64,000 nt of DNA from Nonomuraea harbinensis (GTDB taxonomy: Bacteria > Actinomycetota > Actinomycetes > Streptosporangiales > Streptosporangiaceae): positions 62,001 to 126,000 of the forward strand of contig NZ_JAHKRN010000020.1 in NCBI RefSeq assembly GCF_019396385.1, read 5' to 3'. Positions within the stretch are counted from its first letter, which is position 1. Every line of letters begins with the position of its first letter. Below the pieces are notes generated by a model. That model ran no database searches. It was not told the DNA's origin and saw only the letters and a list, made by a program, of their open reading frames with translations. Shown here one piece after another: positions 56,862-64,000 of this stretch. A program made the position numbers and the translations under genes.

Positions 56862-57659
56862 CTAAGGGGCGCTGAGGGGTTCGCCCTCGTACGCCTCGTG
56901 CAGCATTCGTACGAAAGACGGCGCCTCAGGCAGAGAGGTCGAGGCGATCTGGTGTACAGGCACCCCCGGCGTCCACGAGTTCATGACCACGGCCCCGGCC
57001 AACGATGGCAGGTCGGCGAGCGTGATCTCCTGAACCCGTTGGGGGACGCCGAGCCGGTCCAACTGCCGGCGGACGATGGACATCGTGGTGCCGCCCAACA
57101 TCTCCGCCTCGGGCCACACCACCGCGGTCCCGTCCCAGAAGGCCAGGTTCCAGATGGACCCTTCGCTGAGCCGGCCGCGGCGGTCGAGGAAGGCGGCGTC
57201 GTCGAAGCCGCGGGCGACGGCCTGGCGCAGGAAGTACGTCTTGGCCACCTCGCCGACGTGTTTCACGGCGGGGAGGACCCGTTCGTGCTCGACCGCCGCC
57301 AGCGAGAGCGGGCCTCGGGGCCCGGACGCGGGCGGGCCGGTGCGTACCAAGAGCGAAGGCTCAAGGTCGGTCGCGGTGAACTCGCCCGCCGGGGAGTACA
57401 CGGTGGCCGTCAGGGAGAGGTCGGCCGGGCCTGCCAGGAGGGCCGACCGCAGCCGTGCCCGAACCTGATCGTCGGGAAGCGCCCGGCCGAACAGCTCCTT
57501 GGAGGCGGATCGCAGCCTCTCCAGGTGGAGGTCGAGACCTCGTACGCGACCTCCCCTGACCTGCATGGCGGTGAAGTGGGCGTAGCCCGCGAAGGCGAGC
57601 GGCGCGAGTTCCGCGGCGGTGGCCGGGCGGCCGTCGCGGTGGGCGACGAAAGAGGACAT
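56862..57659 (-). CDS. Aminotransferase class IV-like PLP enzyme
   Basis: A 265-residue fold-type IV protein (branched-chain aminotransferase/ADC lyase group). RGLDLHLERLRSASKELFG at the start, the likely PLP Lys in LPAVKHVGEVAKTY, and LSEGSIWNLAFWDG with the conserved Glu; GGTTMSIVRRQLDRLG binds the cofactor phosphate. The exact reaction is unknown. It is divergent from a MerR gene. Confidence 0.88.
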   Translation of the reverse strand: MSSFVAHRDGRPATAAELAPLAFAGYAHFTAMQVRGGRVRGLDLHLERLRSASKELFGRALPDDQVRARLRSALLAGPADLSLTATVYSPAGEFTATDLEPSLLVRTGPPASGPRGPLSLAAVEHERVLPAVKHVGEVAKTYFLRQAVARGFDDAAFLDRRGRLSEGSIWNLAFWDGTAVVWPEAEMLGGTTMSIVRRQLDRLGVPQRVQEITLADLPSLAGAVVMNSWTPGVPVHQIASTSLPEAPSFVRMLHEAYEGEPLSAP

Positions 57660-57745
57660 GGCTTGCTCCAGCGGTGATGACGCGGGCCGGAATGCCCGTT
57701 CGACGAGGCGACGTTATGGCTTCACACCGATGGAAAGGTCAACTC

Positions 57746-58087
57746 ATGCTGATCGGGGAGCTGTCCCGGCTGACCGGGGTACGCCCGAGGATGCTGCGCT
57801 ACTACGAGGAGCAGGGGCTGCTCGACGTCGGCCGCGCCGCGAACGGCTACCGCCGTTACGGCGAGGATGCCGTCGTCACCGTGCGGCAGGTGCGCGCGCT
57901 GTTGAAGGCGGGTCTGTCCACCGAGGTGATCCGTACGGTGCTGCCGTGCGCGCGGGGCGAGCGGCCGGAGTTCGACTGGTGCGCGGAGCTGTGGGACATC
58001 CTCAACGGGGAGCTGGCGGCCATGGACGAGCGCATCGACGACCTCCAGCGCAACCGGAGCACGCTCGCCGGCTTCCTCATGCGATAG
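57746..58087 (+). CDS. MerR-family transcriptional regulator
   Basis: A 113-residue regulator. LIGELSRLTGVRPRMLRYYEEQGLL is the winged helix, ANGYRRYGEDAVVTVRQVRALLKAGLS the wing and first coil, followed by the dimer helix. No Cys metal site of the CueR type. The ATG at 57746 was chosen from the family start. It precedes an F420-reductase-like gene by 66 nt in the same direction and probably controls it. Confidence 0.92.
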   Translation: MLIGELSRLTGVRPRMLRYYEEQGLLDVGRAANGYRRYGEDAVVTVRQVRALLKAGLSTEVIRTVLPCARGERPEFDWCAELWDILNGELAAMDERIDDLQRNRSTLAGFLMR

Positions 58088-58153
58088 GTAAACGAGCAGT
58101 AACCCTCCTGCATGGTAGGGAATAGGCCCCGCGCGGGCGGGGTTGTCGCGGGC

Positions 58154-58858
58154 ATGGCAACTCTTGGATTGATCGGCAGTGGCAACATCGGTGGCACGCT
58201 CGCCCGTCTCGCCGTCGATGCCGGTCTCGACGTCGTCCTGAGCAACTCGCGCGGCCCGGAGACCCTGGCCTCGCTCGTCGAGGAGCTCGGCCCGCGCGCC
58301 CGCGCCGCCACGCCGGCCGAGGCCGCGGCCGCCGGCGACTGGGTGGTGGTGACGATCCCGCTGCGCGGCATCGGAGCGGTGCCGGCGGAGCCGCTGGCCG
58401 GGAAGGTCGTGCTGGACACCGGCAACTACTATCCGCAGCGCGACGGGCAGATCCCGGAGCTCGACGCGGAGGAGACGACGACCAGCGAGCTGCTCCAGCG
58501 GCGGTTGCCCGGGGCCAAGGTGGTCAAGGCCTTCAACAACATCTACTTCAAGCACCTGGCCTCGCTCCCCCGCCCGGCGGGCGCCCCCGACCGGACGGCG
58601 CTGCCGATCGCGGGGGACGACGCCGGGGCCAAGGCCGCCGCGACCGAGCTGCTGGACACGCTCGGGTTCGACGTGGTCGACGTGGGGCCGCTGGCGGAGG
58701 GGTGGCGGTTCCAGCGGGACACCGCCGCGTACGTGGTGCCGTACGCGCACGCGCCGCAGGGCGCCGGGATCTCCGCGGACGACCCGGGCTCCCCCGCCGG
58801 GGCCGACGAGCTGCGCACCGCGCTGGCCGCCGCGCTCCGTTACCGCGACATGGAGTGA
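58154..58858 (+). CDS. NADPH-dependent F420 reductase-like protein
   Basis: A 234-residue Rossmann protein. TLGLIGSGNIGGTLARLAVDAG is the NADP loop, VVLSNSRGPETL the NADPH phosphate-binding NSR, VVVTIPLRG and VVKAFNNIYFKHLASL follow, as in F420-dependent NADP reductases and their relatives. Whether F420 is really used is unsure. Co-directional with the MerR gene and ended by a strong terminator. Confidence 0.88.
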   Translation: MATLGLIGSGNIGGTLARLAVDAGLDVVLSNSRGPETLASLVEELGPRARAATPAEAAAAGDWVVVTIPLRGIGAVPAEPLAGKVVLDTGNYYPQRDGQIPELDAEETTTSELLQRRLPGAKVVKAFNNIYFKHLASLPRPAGAPDRTALPIAGDDAGAKAAATELLDTLGFDVVDVGPLAEGWRFQRDTAAYVVPYAHAPQGAGISADDPGSPAGADELRTALAAALRYRDME

Positions 58859-58874
58859 CCGAGCCCGGGAAACG

Positions 58875-58914
58875 GAACGGGCACGACCCCCCTTGGCAAG
58901 GGTCGTGCCCGTTC
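58875..58914. terminator. Bidirectional terminator
   Basis: GAACGGGCACGACCC at 58875-58889 pairs perfectly with GGGTCGTGCCCGTTC at 58900-58914, a 15-bp stem with a 10-nt loop. It lies between two convergent genes. Confidence 0.85.
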
Positions 58915-59008
58915 GTCAGCCCGGCGCCTGGGGCGTCACCGTGACGCTCCCCCCCATGGAACGAAGTTTTCTGACGGTGACTGCGCCGGCCGCTGGGATG
59001 TGACGGCG

Positions 59009-59188
59009 TCAGTTGACGTCCATGCACCACATCGGCTTGCCGTCGATGGTGCAGGGGTACCAGATGTCCGGCGGCCTGGCCTGGGCCGATCCGGCGGCGA
59101 GGGACAGGGCGGCCGCGGAGATCACCGCCACGGCGGCGATGCGGCGAACCGCGCGCCCGAAGGCGCCGTTCTTGTTGTTGTCGGTCAT
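59009..59188 (-). CDS. 59-residue secreted peptide
   Basis: A short gene. ATG at 59188 after CCTCACC; the protein starts MTDNNKNGAFGRAVRRIAAV, then a hydrophobic core AVISAAALSLAAG and a cut after SAQA near residue 37. The mature part is only ~22 residues: RPPDIWYPCTIDG, ending WCMDVN, with two Cys (55 and 46 or so), three aromatic residues and one likely disulfide. No family known to me. Stands between a terminator and a membrane-protein gene. Could be a signal or toxic peptide; function unknown. Confidence 0.65.
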   Translation of the reverse strand: MTDNNKNGAFGRAVRRIAAVAVISAAALSLAAGSAQARPPDIWYPCTIDGKPMWCMDVN

Positions 59189-59251
59189 GGTGAGGATTAC
59201 ATCGGGGCGCTCTTGTGACGCTCTTGGAACCGGCTGGGAACGGGATGCAAG

Positions 59252-59794
59252 TCAGAGCCAGTAGACCGCCAGCAGGGCGATGGCGAAGGCCAGGGCGATG
59301 AAGGGGACGGTTCTCGGCTGACGGGCGGCTTCGCGGCGGGAGGAGATCACCAGCACGACGATCAGGGCCAGCGCCACCAGCAGGTGTATCCCGTACCACC
59401 AGAGGGTGGACACCTCGCCCAGCAAGGTCCCGCTGAGCAGGTCGTCGACGGTCGCGTAGCCGGACAGGGTGGCGGCCATGGCCAGGCCGAACGCCGCGAG
59501 CGCGTACCGGTGCCGGGCGACCAGGAGCCAGACGAAGGCGCCGAAGGCGAGAACGGGCCAGGACTGGAGGTGCAGTTGCCGCAGGAGCAGCCCGCCGGGC
59601 ACGTCGAAGCTGATCTTCAAGGACGAGCTGTAGGCCTCGCTCATGGGGACGCCCTGCAACGGCGCGTACGAGCCGTCGTAGACGATCGTGTGGTCACCGG
59701 GTGTGAAGTGGTATGCCAGGAAGGCTCCGGTGACGACGGCGAACAGGAAGATGAAGATCAACGTGTCGCCGATTAATTGGCCCGCTCGCTCCAT
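59252..59794 (-). CDS. Cytochrome b-like membrane protein
   Basis: A 180-residue four-helix protein. LIFIFLFAVVTGAFLAYHFTP, RQLHLQSWPVLAFGAFVWLLV, YALAAFGLAMAATLSGYAT and LWWYGIHLLVALALIVVL are the helices. His in the first, second and fourth could bind one haem, as in short cytochrome b-like proteins. Start at 59794 (MERAGQ) avoids a non-coding-like extension. Role unknown. Confidence 0.65.
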   Translation of the reverse strand: MERAGQLIGDTLIFIFLFAVVTGAFLAYHFTPGDHTIVYDGSYAPLQGVPMSEAYSSSLKISFDVPGGLLLRQLHLQSWPVLAFGAFVWLLVARHRYALAAFGLAMAATLSGYATVDDLLSGTLLGEVSTLWWYGIHLLVALALIVVLVISSRREAARQPRTVPFIALAFAIALLAVYWL

Positions 59795-59885
59795 TCGCCA
59801 TATCCCACCACAAGAGAGACGCTCGCGTATGCGGTTGAGAGGGCGGTGCATGGACGGTCCCGGCCCGTACGGACACGATGAGGGC

Positions 59886-60323
59886 ATGCTGGTTCTGCCG
59901 CTCATCGCCCTCGTGCTGCACGGCGCCCTCGCGGGCCTCTTCTACGCCTTCTCCATGTCCGTCATGCCGGCGCTCAACGCCGTCGAGCCCGCCCAGGCCG
60001 AGACGGTGATGCGGAGCGTCAACAGGAAGATCCTCAACCCCTGGCTCTTCGTCGCGTTCCTCGGGGCGCCGGTCGCGGCGCTGGTCGCGGGGCTGTTCGC
60101 CGGCGGCCCGGCCGCGGTCTGGTTCTTCGCCGCCGCCGGGGTGAGCTTCGTCGGCTCCTTCGTGGTCACGATGGCGATCAACGTGCCGATGAACAACGCC
60201 GTCGACGCGGGCACGATGCCGTGGAAGGAGTACTCGCCGCGGTGGACCGCCTGGAACACGGTCCGCGCCGCGGCGTCCCTGGCCAGCCTCGCCCTGGTGG
60301 GCGTCGGCCTGGCCCAGCTCTAG
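59886..60323 (+). CDS. DUF1772 (anthrone oxygenase-type) membrane protein
   Basis: A 145-residue four-helix protein. LHGALAGLFYAFSMSVMPAL, VMRSVNRKILNPWLF, VTMAINVPMNNAVD and WTAWNTVRAAASLASLA are the DUF1772 marks. The family includes anthrone oxygenase-like proteins, but function here is not known. Convergent with the ThuA gene, 2 nt apart. Confidence 0.9.
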   Translation: MLVLPLIALVLHGALAGLFYAFSMSVMPALNAVEPAQAETVMRSVNRKILNPWLFVAFLGAPVAALVAGLFAGGPAAVWFFAAAGVSFVGSFVVTMAINVPMNNAVDAGTMPWKEYSPRWTAWNTVRAAASLASLALVGVGLAQL

Positions 60324-60325
60324 CG

Positions 60326-61024
60326 CTACCGGGCCGCCCAGAGCATGCCGCGTTCGATGATCGTGCGTACGGTGTCGTTCCGCAGCACGTCGAGGCTGTG
60401 CCCGGGGGTGGTGACGAAGACGCGGCCGGCGCCCCAGCTCCGGGTCCAGATGGCCGGCGAGGTGACCTCACGGTGCCAGGGGTCCCACGGGCGGACCTGC
60501 TGCGTGGTCGTGGCCAGCACGTCGATGTAGTCGTCGGTCAGCACCCAGTACTGCTCGGTCACCAGGTCGAAGTCCGTCAGGCCCTCGGTGATGGGGTGGG
60601 CGGCGGCCTCGGGGAGCAGGTTCACGGTGTACGGCACGAAGTTGTGCGCCTCGGCGCTCTCGTGCGGCTCGGCCGGGTCCTTACCGGGGTGGCAGGCGAA
60701 CTGCCCGCCGATCAGGTGGAGGTAGTCGGAGGAGTTGCGGAAGGAGTCGGCGATGCCGCCGTGCCAGCCCGCCATCCCGGTGCCCGACTCGATGGCGGCG
60801 CGCAGGCCCGCGAGCTCGCCGGGTTCGATCGTCCCCATGGTGTAGCACTGCACGACCAGGTCGACCCCGGCCATGAACGCGGCGTCCGCGTACGGCTCCG
60901 GGGAGCCGGCCAGGTGCACCTCGAAGTCGTGCGCTTCGAGGAAGGGGACGAAGAGGTCGGTGGCGGCGACCGGGGCATGCCCTTCCCAGCCGCCGCGCAC
61001 CACCAGTGCCTTACGGTTCGCCAT
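60326..61024 (-). CDS. ThuA-domain protein
   Basis: A 232-residue class-I glutamine-amidotransferase-like protein. ALVVRGGWEGHAPVAATDLF at the start, GMAGWHGGIADSFRNSSDYLHLIGG and FVPYTVNLLPEAAAHPITEGLTDF, VFVTTPGHSLDVLRN are the ThuA/trehalose-utilisation marks. The reaction is unknown; many act near sugar oxidoreductases, none is close here. ATG at 61024 set by family. Confidence 0.9.
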   Translation of the reverse strand: MANRKALVVRGGWEGHAPVAATDLFVPFLEAHDFEVHLAGSPEPYADAAFMAGVDLVVQCYTMGTIEPGELAGLRAAIESGTGMAGWHGGIADSFRNSSDYLHLIGGQFACHPGKDPAEPHESAEAHNFVPYTVNLLPEAAAHPITEGLTDFDLVTEQYWVLTDDYIDVLATTTQQVRPWDPWHREVTSPAIWTRSWGAGRVFVTTPGHSLDVLRNDTVRTIIERGMLWAAR

Positions 61025-61099
61025 GCTCGCGCCAATCGCTCGGAGGGTCGACGTATCCGATCGTCGCATTTCCAGGACCAGCGTCCGAGATCGCGCTGA

Positions 61100-61642
61100 T
61101 CAGCCGGTCACCGAGACGGACCAGTGCTTCTGGCAGCTGGACGGGCCGATGAGGTTGGTGTCGCAGCCCTTGATGTTCCACCGGTAGCCGCCGTTCGTCC
61201 GCGCCCTGACGATGTAGCGGCCGCGGAAGCCGCCCGCGGTGTCCTTCTGCACCCCTTGCGGGTCGGCGGCGCTGGTGTAGCGGACGAGGAAGGTGTCGAA
61301 CTCCTTGGCCGTCCGGTGCCAGTCGACGTACGCGTTCCCGCCGGCCGACCAGGCCGCCACCACGAAGTTCCCGCCCAGCTTGGGCGACCAGGCCAGCTGG
61401 CCCCGTTCGAACGTCTGACGGCGGCCGGCCCAGCCGACCCCGTTCTGGTGGATGTCGCGCTCGCCCGTGGTGGGGCAGCCGAGCTTGCCGTCCGCGCCGC
61501 CGAGCTGCTGCCAGCGGGCGCCGATGAGCCCGTACGGCTGGATCTTGCACGCGGTGCCGGTCGCGGCGTGCGCGGGCACGGTGGTCAGCGTTCCGGCGGC
61601 GGCGAGCGCCGCGACGAGCGTGAGGGACAGGCGACGGTTCAT
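61100..61642 (-). CDS. Secreted LGFP-repeat protein
   Basis: A 180-residue protein. Signal peptide MNRRLSLTLVAALAAAGTLT, cut after AHA near residue 26. An LGFP-type repeat (LIGARWQQLGGADGKLGCPT, HQNGVGWAGRRQTFERGQLAW) covers 37-90. The C-terminal half is a second domain with two Cys (IKGCDTN, PSSCQK). LGFP repeats bind cell-wall material, so it is probably on the cell surface. Confidence 0.8.
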   Translation of the reverse strand: MNRRLSLTLVAALAAAGTLTTVPAHAATGTACKIQPYGLIGARWQQLGGADGKLGCPTTGERDIHQNGVGWAGRRQTFERGQLAWSPKLGGNFVVAAWSAGGNAYVDWHRTAKEFDTFLVRYTSAADPQGVQKDTAGGFRGRYIVRARTNGGYRWNIKGCDTNLIGPSSCQKHWSVSVTG

Positions 61643-61806
61643 CGCGGCGCTCCTTGGGGGTCGGCTGTCTCAGTGATACGACCTGTCGCTTGCCGGACGC
61701 TTGACCGCCGCCTTCTGGCAGGCCCTGTCGGCGGTAGACAGATGAGGTTCCGACATGTCACCATCGCAGACATGATCGTGAGGAAGGACGGCGCCACCCT
61801 GAGCCG

Positions 61807-62889
61807 GTGAGCGCACGCGCGCAGCGGGAAGCTGCGACCATCCGCGAAGAATGGCTGGGCCTGGCGCTGTCGACGCGGCCCTGTCACCGTCAGGCGGCCG
61901 AAGCCGCCATCTCGGAGCTCTACCTCCTGGCCGGGTTCGTCCCGCCGCGTTTCCACTGGGCCGCCTCGCCCGTGACCGCCCTCGCCACCGTGCCGCCCGG
62001 CGTCCGGCCGCGCCCCGACGAACCCTCGGAGCGGGTGCAGGACTGGCCGGTGGTGAAGAGCCTGACCCGCATGGCCGGCGAGCTGCGCGGGCGGGTCGAC
62101 GCCGCCGTCAGGGGCGCCCACCTGGAGCTCGACCAGGTGGTCCGCCGCGAGGTGCACGACCCGCTCTCCTGGACGGCGCGCCGGCTCGTCCCGGTGCTGG
62201 AGGCCGCGCACGACCGCCCGCTCCGGCGCACGAGCTGGTACGAGGACGTCACGGCCGTCGCGTGGCAGGCGCGGCATGACGCGCTGCGCCGGCTGGGCGG
62301 CGTCGAGGTGTTCAGCCGGGCACAGAAACGGCAGGCCCACCTGTGGGCCGTGGTGGCCCGCTCGTGCGGCTGGTGGTGGCCGCGCCGGGATGTGTGCGTG
62401 CTCTCGGAACGCCCGGCCGAGCTCCGCACCGAGGTGTGCGGCGAGCACGGCGAGGTGCGCCTGCACCACGACGGCGGCCCGGCCGTGCGGTTCGCCGACG
62501 GCTGGGACGTGCACGCCTGGCACGGCACCCGGGTGCCGTCCTGGGTGACCACCGATCCGTCCGCCGAGCGCATCGGGCGGGAGCGCAACGTCGAGGTCAG
62601 GCGGTGCGCGATCGAGCGCCTCGGCTGGGCCGTCTACATCGAGCAGGCCGGCCTCCGGCTGGTCGCCGCCGCCCCCGACCCCGGCAATCCCGGCTCCGAG
62701 CTGCGGCTGTACGACGTGCGCGCGGGCACCAGGGTGCTGCTCGCCGTCAACGGGTCCGTCGAGCGCGACGGGCGCCGCCGCCGCTACGGGCTGACCGTGC
62801 CGTGGTACTTCGACGACCCGATCGCCGCCGCCGGCTGGACCTACGGGCTGTCCGCCGGCCAGTACGCGAGCCTTCTCCGCCGAACCTGA
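61807..62889 (+). CDS. DUF6745-like hypothetical protein
   Basis: A 360-residue soluble protein rich in Arg and Trp. EEWLGLALSTRPCHRQAAE, then GWWWPRRDVCVLSERPAEL, EHGEVRLHHDGGPAVRFADG and VHAWHGTRVPSW are the marks of a family I recall as DUF6745. No enzyme motif. GTG start, no clear RBS. Followed 10 nt later by another hypothetical gene. Confidence 0.75.
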   Translation: MSARAQREAATIREEWLGLALSTRPCHRQAAEAAISELYLLAGFVPPRFHWAASPVTALATVPPGVRPRPDEPSERVQDWPVVKSLTRMAGELRGRVDAAVRGAHLELDQVVRREVHDPLSWTARRLVPVLEAAHDRPLRRTSWYEDVTAVAWQARHDALRRLGGVEVFSRAQKRQAHLWAVVARSCGWWWPRRDVCVLSERPAELRTEVCGEHGEVRLHHDGGPAVRFADGWDVHAWHGTRVPSWVTTDPSAERIGRERNVEVRRCAIERLGWAVYIEQAGLRLVAAAPDPGNPGSELRLYDVRAGTRVLLAVNGSVERDGRRRRYGLTVPWYFDDPIAAAGWTYGLSAGQYASLLRRT

Positions 62890-62899
62890 GGTGAATGCC

Positions 62900-63346
62900 A
62901 TGAAAGTGACTCTCGCCACCCTCGAAGAGCAGACCGGACTGACCGCGCTCGACCACCTGGAACGGTCGGTGCGCATCCCCGTCGTCGACGGGCCCCAGGC
63001 CCAGGGCGACCTGATCGTCATCCCGCTGGCCATGATCGCCGCGTCCGTCCGGATCCCGCCGGCCGCCGTGGCGTGGGAGTGGATCGACGTGCCGGTGGAA
63101 GGCGTCGACCTGCTGCGCGGCGAGGCCGGCGGCAACACGCACACCCTCGTCGCCGAACCGTACACGTGCCGGTGGACGCGGCGGCTCCACGACTCCGACC
63201 GGCTGGCCATCGGCGTGTTCGAGACCACCGCCCCGGCCTACCTGCTGCACCCGGAGCACGGGGCGACGGGCTGCGCTCCGGGCACGTACGTGATCCGCCG
63301 GCAGCGCGAGCAGGAAGGCCCGCGGGCCCGCCTGGTCGCCGACTGA
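62900..63346 (+). CDS. Hypothetical protein, partner of the DUF6745-like gene
   Basis: A 148-residue protein. MKVTLATLEEQTGLTALDHL at the start, GDLIVIPLAMIAAS, ETTAPAYLLHPEHGATG and CAPGTYVIRRQREQEGP at the end. Often found right after DUF6745-type genes. ATG at 62900 follows GAGGTG. No membrane segment. Function unknown. Confidence 0.7.
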   Translation: MKVTLATLEEQTGLTALDHLERSVRIPVVDGPQAQGDLIVIPLAMIAASVRIPPAAVAWEWIDVPVEGVDLLRGEAGGNTHTLVAEPYTCRWTRRLHDSDRLAIGVFETTAPAYLLHPEHGATGCAPGTYVIRRQREQEGPRARLVAD

Positions 63347-63350
63347 TCCG

Positions 63351-64000
63351 TCAGGGGCAGGCGGGGAACAGCGGACGGGTGCCGGTCGAGTAGGCCGACG
63401 GGTCGGTGAACCGGCACCCGTAGCGCGGGTCGGCCACCACCGAGCGGGTGACCACGTCGTCGCCCGCGGGCCGGGGGCCGCCGCGCTGCCACCGGACGAG
63501 GTCGTCCCAGGCGGCGCCGGCCTCGGCGTCGCTGAACTCGCAGTGGCCCACGGCCCTGATCGCCCGCTGCACCAGGTGCTTCGTCCTGCCGTGCCGGGCC
63601 ACGTCCTTGAAGTAGTGCTGCTCCATCGAGAACGGCACGAAGTTGTCGCCCAGGTCGTGCAGCGACAGTACGGGCACGTCGATGCGGCCCGAGACGCTCG
63701 CCACGGCCGTCAGCCCGCGGGTGAACCGGGCCACCGGGTCCTCGGGGGCCACCCGCCGGACGGTCGCGTTGACGTTCACCGGCGAGGAGGGCGCGTAGCG
63801 GGTGCCGACGTTCGTGCCCACCCGGCCGGGCTGCTGCGCCAGCGAGCCGCCTTCGTCCGGCCCTGCCAGCCCGAACAGGAAGTCCTTCCAGTACGCGAAC
63901 GCGGCGTCCGCGCCCGGCCGCTCGCCGCCGCCCTGGTTGATCACGATGTCGCGGAACTGCGCGCCGACCGCGCTGCCCGGGTCCAGCCGCTCCCGCATCT
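63351..64000 (-). CDS. Alpha/beta hydrolase, C-terminal part
   Basis: At least 216 residues are visible; the N-terminus lies beyond the window. The triad acid is in VLSLHDLGDNFVPFSMEQHYF (Asp) and the His in AIRAVGHCEFSDAEAG. YAPSSPVNVNATVRRVAPED precedes them. Two late Cys (GHCEFS, YGCRFT, FPACP) suggest secretion. A lipase or peptidase of the secreted actinobacterial type; nucleophile not in view. Confidence 0.7.
   Translation of the reverse strand, partial: MRERLDPGSAVGAQFRDIVINQGGGERPGADAAFAYWKDFLFGLAGPDEGGSLAQQPGRVGTNVGTRYAPSSPVNVNATVRRVAPEDPVARFTRGLTAVASVSGRIDVPVLSLHDLGDNFVPFSMEQHYFKDVARHGRTKHLVQRAIRAVGHCEFSDAEAGAAWDDLVRWQRGGPRPAGDDVVTRSVVADPRYGCRFTDPSAYSTGTRPLFPACP

Overview
The window is GC-rich (around 70% over most of its length) with dense, often overlapping genes, GTG starts and many two-component systems, secreted proteins and small regulators. 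This indicates an actinomycete. The mix of families (DUF6223, DUF6220, guanidine-III riboswitch, SBD-HNH nuclease, TAXI and Tct uptake systems) would suit a Streptosporangiaceae/Nonomuraea-like or Streptomyces-like organism, but the genus cannot be fixed from sequence alone. No rRNA, tRNA, CRISPR array or replication origin was seen.

Region 1 (1-14.4 kb) is transport plus sensing. It holds a NarL-type two-component pair (RR cut by the window edge), an orphan TAXI binding lipoprotein, an iron-type ABC importer (binding protein, permease, ATPase overlapping by 4 nt), and a complete tripartite tricarboxylate system (tctCBA) divergent from its OmpR/HisKA pair, with two direct repeats between them that look like the regulator's binding site. 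Next come a DUF1275 protein, a guanidine-III riboswitch controlling an SMR (Gdx-like) exporter, and a second NarL-type pair.

Region 2 (14.5-27.5 kb) has a membrane-anchored multicopper oxidase, a reductase-family protein, a secreted protein, a DoxX protein behind a perfect LacI-family (CelR-type) operator, and a decayed response-regulator/protease fusion. A tight three-gene cassette follows (tail-anchored Nudix, APH-like kinase, small helical protein), next to a TnpB remnant that still carries its right-end hairpin. The region ends with a family-8 polysaccharide lyase and an ATPase fragment.

Region 3 (27.5-46.6 kb) is metabolic. It has an LLM monooxygenase-family gene, a P450-TetR operon and a PucR regulator. 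It then has an eight-gene, translationally coupled operon on the minus strand (41.8 to 32.6 kb) that joins a polyamine-type ABC importer to a B12-dependent diol dehydratase (fused large and medium subunits, small subunit), its reactivase and an SDR. The dehydratase keeps every catalytic residue but carries Asp where Klebsiella has substrate-pocket Ser301. Together with the polyamine-type importer this suggests a cationic diol or amino-alcohol substrate. This is the most interesting metabolic unit here. A LysR gene follows, whose upstream operator recurs 3.3 kb away in front of a SnoaL-like gene.

Region 4 (46.6-57 kb) is an accessory island: small GntR and hypothetical genes, a frameshifted ScoMcrA-head restriction gene, an ISL3 transposase remnant, a phosphorothioate-DNA-type SBD-HNH endonuclease, and a visibly lower-GC cassette (AIR-synthase/ThiL-like, two HIT proteins, membrane GAF-like protein, SAM methyltransferase) bounded by a 50-bp exact repeat of the endonuclease gene start. 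It ends with a PD-(D/E)XK Rpn-like gene.

Region 5 (57-64 kb) is ordinary chromosome: aminotransferase IV-like protein, MerR, F420-reductase-like gene, a 59-residue secreted peptide, membrane proteins, ThuA, LGFP-repeat protein, DUF6745-like protein and a partial alpha/beta hydrolase.
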